Positions 33,903 through 44,682 of a stretch of 64,000 nucleotides of DNA are shown one piece after another (position 1 is the stretch's first letter; the number at the start of each line of letters is the position of its first letter). Both the position numbers and the translations under genes were made by a program. Source of the DNA: Rubrivivax sp. Lineage in GTDB: Bacteria; Pseudomonadota; Gammaproteobacteria; Burkholderiales; Burkholderiaceae_C. Location: assembly GCA_027491255.1 (NCBI GenBank), contig JAIXWM010000178.1:62001-126000 (forward strand), read 5' to 3'. The notes below the pieces were generated by a model that saw only the letters and a list, made by a program, of their open reading frames with translations, had not been told where the DNA came from and did not search any database.

Positions 33903-34254
33903 GCGCCCTGCCACAGCGCGGTGTCGGGGTCAAGCAGTTTCCTGGGGATAAATCGCAGCGCCCGGTGTCGATTGGCATTCAAATTGACGTAAAGTGCGTC
34001 GATCTTTTCGGCTTTGGCATTGTCTATCGACCACTCCAGCGCCTGCGGATTTCCCGATCGAGCCGCCTTGCTGGTCGGGCGATCGCTTGCCACCCGTGGA
34101 AAAATGCGGATGCTTCACACCTTTTTCGACGTGAGATCGGTGCAGATGGATTCCTTTGTTGCTGCGAAGGTTCGGCTTGACTGCAGTACCCCCAGTCCGC
34201 GCTGCCCTGTGACACCGCCACAGCCCGGATCACCATCCCTGGAGTGAGAACCGC
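33903..34254. other. 352-bp AT-richer gap where aroQ is expected
   Basis: In many betaproteobacteria aroQ lies between tlpA and accB, but here the interval contains no AroQ motif on either strand. Base composition drops visibly against its neighbours. A minus-strand frame (33857-34093) reads ...NPQALEWSIDNAKAEKIDALYVNLNANRHRALRFIPRKLLDPD..., which looks protein-like but is short and unrecognised. The accB promoter should lie near its right end, where GGAGTGAGAACCGC precedes the ATG. Confidence 0.5.
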
Positions 34255-34716
34255 ATGGATCTGCGCAAGCTCAAGACCCTGATCGACCTCGTCTCGGAGT
34301 CGAGCATCTCGGAACTCGAGATCACCGAGGCCGAGGGGAAGGTACGCATCGTCAAGGCCGCTGCGGCGGTGCCCATGGCCGTGCCCGCTGCTGTCGCGCC
34401 CGTGGCCGTGGCTGCGGCCCCCGCCCCCGTGTCGGCCCCGGCCGTCGCTCCCGAGGCGGCAGCACCTGCGCCTGCCGAGGCCGGTCGTGTCATCAAGTCG
34501 CCGATGGTCGGCACCTTCTACCGCTCGTCCAGTCCGGGCTCGAAGGCCTTCGTCGACGTGGGCAGCGCGGTCAAGGAGGGCGACGCCGTCTGCATCATCG
34601 AGGCGATGAAGATCATGAACGAGATCGAGGCCGATACCGCCGGCACGATCACCCGCATTCTTTGCGACAACGGACAGGCGGTCGAGTTCGGCCAACCGCT
34701 GTTCGTCGTCGAGTGA
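34255..34716 (+). CDS. accB: biotin carboxyl carrier protein of acetyl-CoA carboxylase
   Basis: 153 residues. The N-terminal MDLRKLKTLIDLVSESSISELEITEAEGKVRI is followed by an Ala/Pro linker at about 35-77. The biotinyl domain has Lys119 in IEAMKIMNEI. It carries carboxybiotin between AccC and the AccA/AccD transferase in fatty acid synthesis. A GGAGTGAGAA ribosome site precedes it. accC follows after 10 bp. Confidence 0.97.
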   Translation: MDLRKLKTLIDLVSESSISELEITEAEGKVRIVKAAAAVPMAVPAAVAPVAVAAAPAPVSAPAVAPEAAAPAPAEAGRVIKSPMVGTFYRSSSPGSKAFVDVGSAVKEGDAVCIIEAMKIMNEIEADTAGTITRILCDNGQAVEFGQPLFVVE

Positions 34717-34726
34717 AGCCCGGCCC

Positions 34727-36076
34727 GTGTTCAAGAAGATCCTGATCGCCAACCGCGGCGAAATCGCGTTGCGGATCCAGCGTGCCTGTCGCGAGATGGG
34801 CATCCAGTCGGTTGTCGTCTTCTCCGAGGCCGACCGCGACGCGAAGTACGTGCGTCTGGCCGACGAGGCCGTGTGCATCGGCCCGGCACCCTCGGGGCAG
34901 AGCTACCTCAGCATGCCCGCGATCATCTCCACGGCCGAGGTGACCGACGCCGAGGCCATCCATCCCGGCTACGGCTTCCTGAGCGAAAACGCCGACTTCG
35001 CCGAGCGGGTGGAGAAGAGCGGTTTCGTCTTCATCGGCCCGACACCCGAAGCCATCCGGCTGATGGGCGACAAGGTCTCGGCCAAGCAGGCGATGATCAA
35101 GTCCGGCGTGCCCTGCGTGCCCGGCTCCGAAGGCGCCCTGCCCGAGGATCCGAAGGAGATCATCCGCATCGCGCGCACGATCGGCTACCCGGTGATCATC
35201 AAGGCGGCAGGCGGTGGCGGCGGGCGCGGCATGCGCGTGGTCCACACCGAGGCCGCGCTGATCCACGCGGTGCAGACCACGCGCAGCGAGGCCGGCGCGG
35301 CCTTCGGCAACGCCGCGGTCTACATGGAGAAATTCCTGGAGCACCCGCGCCACGTGGAGATCCAGGTGCTGGCCGACGGCCAGCGCGGCGCCGTCTGGCT
35401 CGGCGAGCGCGACTGCTCGATGCAGCGCCGCCACCAGAAGATCATCGAGGAAGCGCCGGCGCCCGGCATCCCGCGACGCGCGATCGAGAAGATCGGCGAC
35501 CGCTGCGCTGCCGCCTGCCTGAAGATCGGTTACCGCGGTGCTGGCACCTTCGAGTTCCTGTACGAGAACGGCGAGTTCTATTTCATCGAGATGAACACCC
35601 GCGTGCAGGTCGAGCACCCGGTGACCGAACTCGTGACCGGCGTGGACATCGTGCAGATGCAGATCCGCATCGCCGCCGGCCAGAAGCTGCCCTTCAACCA
35701 GCGAGCGGTGCAGATGCGCGGGCATGCGATCGAGTGCCGAGTCAATGCCGAGCATCCCTACACCTTCGTGCCCTCGCCGGGCCGCATCACGATGTGGCAC
35801 CCGCCCGGTGGCCCGGGGGTGCGTGTGGATTCGCACGCGCACACGAACTACGTCGTACCGCCCCACTACGACTCGATGATCGGCAAGATCATCGTCCACG
35901 GCGACACGCGCGAGCAGGCGTTGGCGCGCATGCGCACCGCCTTGCTGGAAACCGTGGTCGAGGGCATACAGACCAACATCCCGCTGCACCGCGAACTGAT
36001 GATCGACTCCGGCTTCTGCGCCGGCGGTACGAGCATCCACTACCTCGAGAGCTGGCTCGGTCAGCGCAAGAAGTGA
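34727..36076 (+). CDS. accC: biotin carboxylase
   Basis: 449 residues from GTG 34727 (MFKKILIANRGEIALRIQRACREMG). The ATP-grasp domain has the glycine loop KAAGGGGGRGMRVV, HPRHVEIQVLADGQ, ERDCSMQRRHQKIIEEAP and MNTRVQVEHPVTE. It carboxylates the biotin on AccB using ATP and bicarbonate. Its stop overlaps the GTG of prmA. Confidence 0.97.
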   Translation: MFKKILIANRGEIALRIQRACREMGIQSVVVFSEADRDAKYVRLADEAVCIGPAPSGQSYLSMPAIISTAEVTDAEAIHPGYGFLSENADFAERVEKSGFVFIGPTPEAIRLMGDKVSAKQAMIKSGVPCVPGSEGALPEDPKEIIRIARTIGYPVIIKAAGGGGGRGMRVVHTEAALIHAVQTTRSEAGAAFGNAAVYMEKFLEHPRHVEIQVLADGQRGAVWLGERDCSMQRRHQKIIEEAPAPGIPRRAIEKIGDRCAAACLKIGYRGAGTFEFLYENGEFYFIEMNTRVQVEHPVTELVTGVDIVQMQIRIAAGQKLPFNQRAVQMRGHAIECRVNAEHPYTFVPSPGRITMWHPPGGPGVRVDSHAHTNYVVPPHYDSMIGKIIVHGDTREQALARMRTALLETVVEGIQTNIPLHRELMIDSGFCAGGTSIHYLESWLGQRKK

Positions 36077-37023
36077 GCGCAGACGCAGCGGCGCCGCTGT
36101 TCGAACTGGAACTGACCGCGCCCGAGACGCTGGTGGAGGCCGTCTCCGACGCGCTCAGTGACGAACTCGACGCGCTCTCGGTCTCGGTGGAGGACGCCGA
36201 CGCCGGCAGCGACGAGGAGCAGGCGATCTTCGGCGAGCCGGGCCTGCCCGCGCCCCGCGGCGCGTGGCAGCGCTCGACGCTGCGCGCGCTGTTCGAGACC
36301 GAGGCCGCAGCCACCGAGGCCGCGACCCTGCTGCTCGGACAGGACTGGACGGCCGGCCTGCACGTCACGGCACTCTCCCCCGTGGCGCCCACCGACTGGG
36401 TGCGGCTGACGCAGTCGCAGTTCGAGCCGGTCCAGGTGACGCCCGAGTTCTGGATCGTGCCGAGCTGGCACGGGCTGCCGCCTGCAGCGCAGCGCTGGAT
36501 CCGGCTCGACCCCGGCCTGGCCTTCGGAACCGGCACGCACCCGACCACGCGCATGTGCCTGCGCTGGATCGCGCATGCATCCGCAGCCGGCTCGCGCTGG
36601 GCACGTGTGCTCGACTACGGGTGCGGCTCGGGCATCCTGGCCATCGCCGCGGCCTTGCACGGCGCGCGCGACATCGACGCCGTGGATATCGACCCCGCGG
36701 CGGTGCAGGCCACACGCTACAACGCCCAGGCGAACGGGGTGGAGTTGCGCGCGCGGCTGCCTGATGCGGCGGCTGGGGTCTACGACCTCGTGCTCGCCAA
36801 CATCCTGGCCACGCCCCTGAAGCTGCTGGCGCCGCTGCTGTGCAGCCACCTGGCCGAGGGCGCGCCGCTCGTCCTGGCTGGCATCCTGGAGCGGCAGGCC
36901 GCGGAGCTGGCGGCTGCATATGCACCCTGGCTTGACCTTGCGGTGCTTGACCAGGACGAGGGTTGGGTCCTGATGGGCGGCCGACGTCACGTCACCACCG
37001 CGTCCGCAGACCCGCCGCTCTGA
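36073..37023 (+). CDS. prmA: ribosomal protein L11 methyltransferase
   Basis: 316 residues from GTG 36073, overlapping the accC stop. The N-terminal substrate domain (LFELELTAPETLVEAVSDALSDELDALSVSVEDAD) is joined to a SAM domain with GLAFGTGTHPTTRMCL, VLDYGCGSGILAIAAALHGA, AVDIDPAAV and ANILATPLKLL. It trimethylates L11. Confidence 0.95.
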   Translation: MSADAAAPLFELELTAPETLVEAVSDALSDELDALSVSVEDADAGSDEEQAIFGEPGLPAPRGAWQRSTLRALFETEAAATEAATLLLGQDWTAGLHVTALSPVAPTDWVRLTQSQFEPVQVTPEFWIVPSWHGLPPAAQRWIRLDPGLAFGTGTHPTTRMCLRWIAHASAAGSRWARVLDYGCGSGILAIAAALHGARDIDAVDIDPAAVQATRYNAQANGVELRARLPDAAAGVYDLVLANILATPLKLLAPLLCSHLAEGAPLVLAGILERQAAELAAAYAPWLDLAVLDQDEGWVLMGGRRHVTTASADPPL

Positions 37024-37056
37024 CCCTGTTCGTCGCCCGTGGCATCATCGCTGGTG

Positions 37057-38010
37057 ATGCCATTCATCACCCGCTGCCCCAACTGTCTCACCGCCTACAG
37101 GGTCGTGGACGATCAGTTACGGCTGGCTGGCGGGTGGGTGCGTTGCGGTCGCTGCAGCGAGATGTTCAACGCGGCCCAGGCGCGCGTCGATCTCGAAGAG
37201 CCTGAACGGCAGCGTGCGTCCGGGGCGGCGGCGCAGCCTGGCTTGGAGGCGGCTCCCGCAGCCGCCCGCAGTGGCGCGGGCACGCCCGCCGACCGCGCTG
37301 CGGCGTTGGCTCGTGCCGCGTCGGGCCCGACCGCAGGGGCCACGCCGCCGCCAGAGGCAGATCAGCCGGCGGCCAAGCCCGATGGCCCGCCGGTGGCCGA
37401 GCTCCGTCCTCCTCTTGGGACCAGCGTTGCGAGGGCTGCACCTGCCCTGCCAGCACTGGACAGCGACGATGTGGCGCGCGGCCGGCGCTTGCTGGGTTCC
37501 CATGCCCTGCCGCCGGATCATCGAAGGCAGCGCCCGGGGGTGCGTCAGGCGGCCCATCGCTGGATCTGGGGCGGCGTGGCGGCGCTGTCCACGGCGGCGT
37601 TGGGAGCGCAGGCGCTGGTAGCCTGGCACGACCAGCTCGCGCAATCGATGCCGGCGCTGAAGCCGGTCGTCGAAGTCGTCTGCGTGATGGTGGATTGCCG
37701 TGTCGAGGCGGCTCGGCGACTGCAGGCGCTGAGTGTGGAGTCCAGCGAACTGGTCCAGCTGGGCGGGACGGTCTATCAGGTCACGCTGGTGCTGCGCAGC
37801 CGCGCCGATCAGGAGCTTGCTGTTCCGGCCATCGACCTGAAGCTCACGAACGCACGCCAGGAGGTCGTGATCCGGCGCGTGTTGCGTTTGAGCGACTTCG
37901 GCCTGCGCGGCAGTTCGATCGGGCCCCGCAGGGAGTTCACGCTGCAGGCCGCGCTGAGCACCGGCGAGCGACAGATCGCTGGCTATAACATCGAGCTCTT
38001 CTATCCCTGA
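37057..38010 (+). CDS. zinc-ribbon membrane protein with DUF3426
   Basis: 317 residues. The MJ0042-type zinc ribbon is Cys7-x2-Cys10...Cys30-x2-Cys33 (ITRCPNCLTAYRV, VRCGRCSEMFNA). A long Ala/Pro-rich linker is followed by one membrane helix (IWGGVAALSTAALGAQALVAW, near 175-195) and the DUF3426 domain (VYQVTLVLRSRADQELAVPAIDLKLTNARQEVVIRRVL). The start at 37057 places the ribbon at the N-terminus as in the family. The function is unknown. It follows prmA in most Burkholderiales. The stop is part of dispersed element copy 5. Confidence 0.9.
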   Translation: MPFITRCPNCLTAYRVVDDQLRLAGGWVRCGRCSEMFNAAQARVDLEEPERQRASGAAAQPGLEAAPAAARSGAGTPADRAAALARAASGPTAGATPPPEADQPAAKPDGPPVAELRPPLGTSVARAAPALPALDSDDVARGRRLLGSHALPPDHRRQRPGVRQAAHRWIWGGVAALSTAALGAQALVAWHDQLAQSMPALKPVVEVVCVMVDCRVEAARRLQALSVESSELVQLGGTVYQVTLVLRSRADQELAVPAIDLKLTNARQEVVIRRVLRLSDFGLRGSSIGPRREFTLQAALSTGERQIAGYNIELFYP

Positions 38011-38171
38011 GAGGCCGACCGTTTTCTACCGTGCCCGCCTGGCACGCCGAGGCTGCCCGTCCGGTCCTTGCAAATCCTCACCATGGTCCGGGCCATGACC
38101 GTGATTTGCATCCGTGTACGGGTCGGCATGGCGCGTCTTACAGGCACGTTGGAAAAGCGCTCGACCTCTGA
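38007..38171 (+). repeat. dispersed intergenic element, copy 5
   Basis: Begins CTGAGAGGC on the DUF3426 gene stop and ends GACCTCTGAG. The central hairpin is CATGGTCCGGGCCATGA (38082-38098). It shares gtccttgcaaatcctca with copy 1 and cctggcacgccgagg, gtacgggtcg and ggcacg positions with the family. It is more AT-rich and more diverged in its 3' half. Confidence 0.75.
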
Positions 38172-38234
38172 GTGCCCCACTCACGAGCCTTCCGCGCCTG
38201 CCGGATCGGGCTCGCCTTGCCAGACGGAGACCTC

Positions 38235-39149
38235 ATGCCTGCCTTGATCTGCGGTTCGCTCGCCTTCGACACCATCGCCACCTTTCCGGGCCGCTTCGGG
38301 CAGCAGATCCTGCCGGACCAGTTGCACATCCTCAACGTATCCTTTCTGGTGCCCGAGCTGCGGCGCGAGTTCGGGGGCTGCGCGGGCAACATCGCCTACA
38401 CCCTGTGGCAGCTCGGCGGCGCGCCCGTGGTGAAGGCCGCCCTCGGCACGGACGGCGGCGACTACCTGCAGCGCATTCGCAACTGGGGTGTCGACGATTC
38501 ATTGGTCAGCATCGTGCCTGGGTCGTACACCGCGCAGGCCATCATCATCACCGACCAGGACAACAATCAGATCACAGCCTTCCACCCGGGTGCGATGCAG
38601 AGCGCGGGCGAACTGCCCGTGCCCTTGCGCGACGACCTGCGTGTGGCCATCATCGCGCCCGACGGCCGCGAAGCGATGTGGAAGCACGCCGAGCAACTGG
38701 CGGCGGCGGGCGTGCCCTTCATCTTCGACCCAGGCCAGCAGTTGCCGATGTTCGACGGCCCGCAGTTGCAGGCGCTGGTCGACAAGGCCACCTGGGTGGC
38801 CGTCAACGACTACGAAGGCCGGATGCTGTGCGAACGCACGGGCCACACGCTGGAGTCGCTGTCGCGCTCGCACCTGGCCGGGGTGATCGTGACGCTGGGC
38901 GCTGCCGGATGCGACATCTGGATCCAGGGCCACAGACAGCACGTTCCTGGCGTGTCCGCCAGCCAGGTGGTCGACCCGACGGGCTGCGGCGACGCCTTCC
39001 GAGGCGCACTGCTCTACGGTCTGGAGAAGGGATGGCCGCTGGCGCGCTGCGTCGAACTCGGAAATCGAATCGGCGCCTTGAAGATTGCGTGTCGGGGCGG
39101 GCAGAACCATGCCGTGCCCGACGCCTTGCGCAGCGAATGCCTGGCATGA
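38235..39149 (+). CDS. PfkB-family carbohydrate (adenosine-type) kinase
   Basis: 304 residues from ATG 38235, preceded by GGAGACCTC. It has the ribokinase signatures: N-terminal LICGSLAFDTIATFPGRF, FGGCAGNIAYTLWQLGG near 55, and C-terminal VVDPTGCGDAFRGALLYGLEKG near 249 with the catalytic Asp and anion hole. The substrate is most like adenosine/sugar kinases but cannot be fixed from sequence. A longer start at 38172 lies at the element boundary and is unlikely. Confidence 0.88.
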   Translation: MPALICGSLAFDTIATFPGRFGQQILPDQLHILNVSFLVPELRREFGGCAGNIAYTLWQLGGAPVVKAALGTDGGDYLQRIRNWGVDDSLVSIVPGSYTAQAIIITDQDNNQITAFHPGAMQSAGELPVPLRDDLRVAIIAPDGREAMWKHAEQLAAAGVPFIFDPGQQLPMFDGPQLQALVDKATWVAVNDYEGRMLCERTGHTLESLSRSHLAGVIVTLGAAGCDIWIQGHRQHVPGVSASQVVDPTGCGDAFRGALLYGLEKGWPLARCVELGNRIGALKIACRGGQNHAVPDALRSECLA

Positions 39150-39254
39150 CCGCCTGACATTCTTGCTTGAACCAGCAAGGACGCCCAGCGCGAGGGCTGG
39201 GCGGGCGCGTTGGCGTTTGCATCGGCAAGGCTGGGCACGTGCCCAGCCCTGACG

Positions 39255-39725
39255 TCAGGGCTTTTCGCCGGTCGGGAAGGGCCAGGCCGCAGCCGGACTC
39301 AGTTCCGTCTTGGCAGCGGGCGCCGCGGGGGCAGGGGCGGCCGGTGCTGCAGGGGCAGGAGGGGCTTCCTTGGCTGCAGCCTTCTTGGCCGGTGCCTTCT
39401 TCGCGGGAGCCTTCTTGGCAGCTGCCTTCTTGGCCGGTGCCGCCTTCTTCGCGGGCGCAGCCTTCTTGGCCGGTGCCGCCTTCTTGGCAGGCGCAGCCTT
39501 CTTGGCAGGCGCAGCCTTCTTCGCCGGAGCAGCCTTCTTCGCCGGAGCAGCCTTCTTCGCGGGAGCCTTCTTGGCCGGTGCCGCCTTCTTCGCGGGCGCA
39601 GCCTTCTTGGCCGGTGCCGCCTTCTTGGCCGGTGCGGCCTTCTTGGCCGGCGCCGCCTTCTTCGCGGCTGCCTTCTTCGCCGGGGCAGCCTTCTTTGCCG
39701 GTGCGGCCTTTTTTGCAGTTGCCAT
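39255..39725 (-). CDS. histone H1-like DNA-binding protein (PAKKA repeats)
   Basis: 156 residues. From residue 2 to about 120 it is an almost unbroken series of Lys/Ala/Pro pentads (KKAAPA, KKAPA, KKAAA), with an Ala/Pro-rich and mildly acidic tail. ATG 39725 follows AAGGAGATCTTT. Such proteins of Burkholderiales, like AlgP/HctB, bind DNA without sequence preference and compact the nucleoid. Copy number of the 15-bp DNA units should vary between strains by slippage. A GC-rich palindrome lies further upstream (39751-39775). Confidence 0.88.
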   Translation of the reverse strand: MATAKKAAPAKKAAPAKKAAAKKAAPAKKAAPAKKAAPAKKAAPAKKAAPAKKAPAKKAAPAKKAAPAKKAAPAKKAAPAKKAAPAKKAAPAKKAAPAKKAAAKKAPAKKAPAKKAAAKEAPPAPAAPAAPAPAAPAAKTELSPAAAWPFPTGEKP

Positions 39726-39989
39726 AAAGATCTCCTTGTTCAAGTTGCAAAGAGCACTGCGCGGCTCGGTGCTGCGCAGAGATTCACCGCCTGGCGTTTC
39801 CGAACGCTCCACAGGGAGCGGCGGGCTGGCCAAGGTGCGGCGAATGCCGGGGCAAGCCTGTCCCGTGTCTGCTCAGGCAGAAGAACCAGGCTTGCGGTGT
39901 TCGGGAGCACGGTGCGATGAGAAGGATGGTGGCTCGAGGGAGAAGGAACTCGGTCCGGACGGTGGCGGGAAGCGTTGCTGCCCGGCTCT

Positions 39990-41177
39990 TCAGTCCCAGC
40001 TCAGCGCCCCGCCGGTCTGGTATTCGATGACCCGTGTCTCGAAGAAGTTGCGCTCCTTCTTCAGGTCGATCATCTCGCTCATCCAGGGGAAGGGGTTCTC
40101 CTCGTTCTGGAACAGGGCCTCCAGACCGATCTGCACCGCGCGTCGGTTGGCGATGTAGCGCAGGTAGCCCTTGAACATCGAGGCGTTCAGCCCCAGCACG
40201 CCCCGGGGCATCGTGTCCTCGGCGTAGCGGTACTCGAGGTCGACCGCCTTCAGGAACAGGTCCTTGATCTCGGCCTTGAACTGCGCTGTCCAAAGGTGCG
40301 GGTTCTCGAGCTTGATCGCGTTGATAAGGTCGATGCCGAAGTTGCAGTGCATCGACTCGTCGCGCAGGATGTACTGGTATTGCTCCGCGGCGCCCGTCAT
40401 CTTGTTCTGCCGTCCCAGCGCCAGGATCTGCGTGAAGCCGACGTAGAAGAACAGCCCCTCCATCAGGCAGGCAAAGACGATCAGGCTCTTCAGCAGCGTC
40501 TGGTCGGTCTCGGGCGTGCCGGTGTGGAAGTGCGGATCCATGATCGCGTCGATGAACGGGATCAGGAATTCGTCCTTGTCGCGGATCGACGACACCTCGT
40601 GATAGGCGTTGAAGATCTCGGCCTCGTCGAGGCCCAGGGACTCGACGATGTACTGGTAGGCGTGCGTGTGGATGGCCTCTTCGAAGGCCTGGCGCAGCAG
40701 GAACTGGCGGCACTCGGGTGCCGTCACGTGGCGGTAGGTGCCCAGCGTGATGTTGTTGGCCGCCAGCGAATCGGCCGTGACGAAGAAGCCCAGGTTGCGC
40801 TTGACGATGCGGCGCTCGTCCTCGGTCAGGCCGTTCGGGTCCTTCCAGAGGGCGATGTCGCGAGACATGTTGATCTCCTGCGGCATCCAGTGGTTGGCGC
40901 AGGTGGCGAGGTATTTTTCCCAGGCCCACTTGTACTTGAACGGAACAAGCTGGTTGACGTCCGTCTGCCCGTTGATGATGCGCTTGTCGGCGACGTTCAC
41001 ACGTCGCAGGTTGGCTGCCGCCATCGCCACGCGCGCTGCGGCCGTGGGCTGGGGCGGCTGCATTGCAGGCGTTGCCGAGGCGATCGAGGGGGCGGCCGGG
41101 ATGGCTTGCCGCGTGCCAGTGAACGGCGGCTGCGGCTTCGTGACAGGGGCGCGAGATTCTTCTTCCCAGACCAGCAT
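39990..41177 (-). CDS. nrdB: ribonucleotide reductase class Ia, beta subunit
   Basis: 395 residues. The diiron site and radical are visible: Asp in VTADSLAANN, the EEAIHTHAYQYI segment with Glu, His and the Tyr four residues after the His (the radical site), and CNFGIDLINAIK. The Tyr is kept, so this is not a class Ic enzyme. The N-terminal 55 residues are low-complexity. The -10-like GATAAT and TGAGGAATT ribosome site lie just upstream, in the 157-bp gap after nrdA, so it may have its own promoter. Confidence 0.95.
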   Translation of the reverse strand: MLVWEEESRAPVTKPQPPFTGTRQAIPAAPSIASATPAMQPPQPTAAARVAMAAANLRRVNVADKRIINGQTDVNQLVPFKYKWAWEKYLATCANHWMPQEINMSRDIALWKDPNGLTEDERRIVKRNLGFFVTADSLAANNITLGTYRHVTAPECRQFLLRQAFEEAIHTHAYQYIVESLGLDEAEIFNAYHEVSSIRDKDEFLIPFIDAIMDPHFHTGTPETDQTLLKSLIVFACLMEGLFFYVGFTQILALGRQNKMTGAAEQYQYILRDESMHCNFGIDLINAIKLENPHLWTAQFKAEIKDLFLKAVDLEYRYAEDTMPRGVLGLNASMFKGYLRYIANRRAVQIGLEALFQNEENPFPWMSEMIDLKKERNFFETRVIEYQTGGALSWD

Positions 41178-41334
41178 CTTTTGAATTCCTCAGGGTCGAG
41201 ATTATCGGAGTGTTGTCGTCGTCCACCAAGCCCTCACCGGCCCGCCATGAGACCCCGCGATGCCATCAGGCCACAGCGTGCTGTCGGCGCGCTGGGCAGG
41301 TGGTCGCGGGGCTTTTGCGGGGCTGAGGAAGTGC

Positions 41335-44223
<2,889 letters not shown>

Positions 44224-44247
44224 GTATTCCCCTTGAGGTCTGGAAAG

Positions 44248-44286
44248 AAGTCGACGCGCGCCCCACTGCGAGGCCCGCGTCGACTT
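44248..44286 (-). promoter_or_regulatory. perfect 11-bp hairpin in the nrdA leader
   Basis: AAGTCGACGCG (44248-44258) and CGCGTCGACTT (44276-44286) are exact reverse complements around a 17-nt loop. The structure ends 24 nt before the nrdA start codon and lies between it and the NrdR-like box, so it would form in the mRNA leader. Confidence 0.6.
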
Positions 44287-44301
44287 GTGAATGGAGACCA
44301 C

Positions 44302-44317
44302 ACACTATATATGGGGT
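44302..44317. promoter_or_regulatory. NrdR-type box upstream of nrdA
   Basis: ACACTATATATGGGGT is close to the NrdR consensus acaCwAtATaTwGtgt. A second, weaker ACCCACAAGACACTAG lies 23 bp to the right. The usual arrangement is two boxes about 31 bp apart. NrdR represses ribonucleotide reductase genes when dATP is high. nrdR itself is not in this window. Confidence 0.5.
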
Positions 44318-44389
44318 CTGTGGTACCCACAAGACACTAGTCCTGGGGGTGCCCTGTGACTTTCCCGGATTGCGCCGGGCCCTGGCGGT

Positions 44390-44671
44390 TCAGCGCGGGC
44401 GTGCCGGTCCGGCGTCGCGGTGCTGGGGGCCGCAGTAGTGCAGCGCACCGGCCGTCACGGCCTCGGACTGCGGCAGATGGACACCGCAATGGGCACAGCT
44501 CACCATCGTCGGTGACGCGGCCGGGGGCGTGCTGGCGCGCTGCGGCGCAGGCGCGGCATTCTCGCCCCGATCCCGGCCTTCGTCGTCGCTGCGGCCCACC
44601 TGCCGGCGCCGCTGCACGGTCAACAACCACAGCACCAGCACCACGACGGCGACGACCAGCAAGTACTTCAT
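44390..44671 (-). CDS. PP0621-family small membrane protein
   Basis: 93 residues. An N-terminal membrane anchor (MKYLLVVAVVVLVLWLL) is followed by a basic/acidic linker and a C-terminal zinc-ribbon-like MVSCAHCGVHLPQSEAVTAGALHYCGPQHRD with a CxxC and a later CxxxH. It starts 11 nt after the ccsA-like stop. The function is unknown. Confidence 0.8.
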   Translation of the reverse strand: MKYLLVVAVVVLVLWLLTVQRRRQVGRSDDEGRDRGENAAPAPQRASTPPAASPTMVSCAHCGVHLPQSEAVTAGALHYCGPQHRDAGPARPR

Positions 44672-44682
44672 CGGCCTGGTTC

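Noticed and set aside
39370..39725. Regular short repeats as a CRISPR array
   Set aside because: The repeats are contiguous 15-bp coding units for PAKKA pentads with no spacers.
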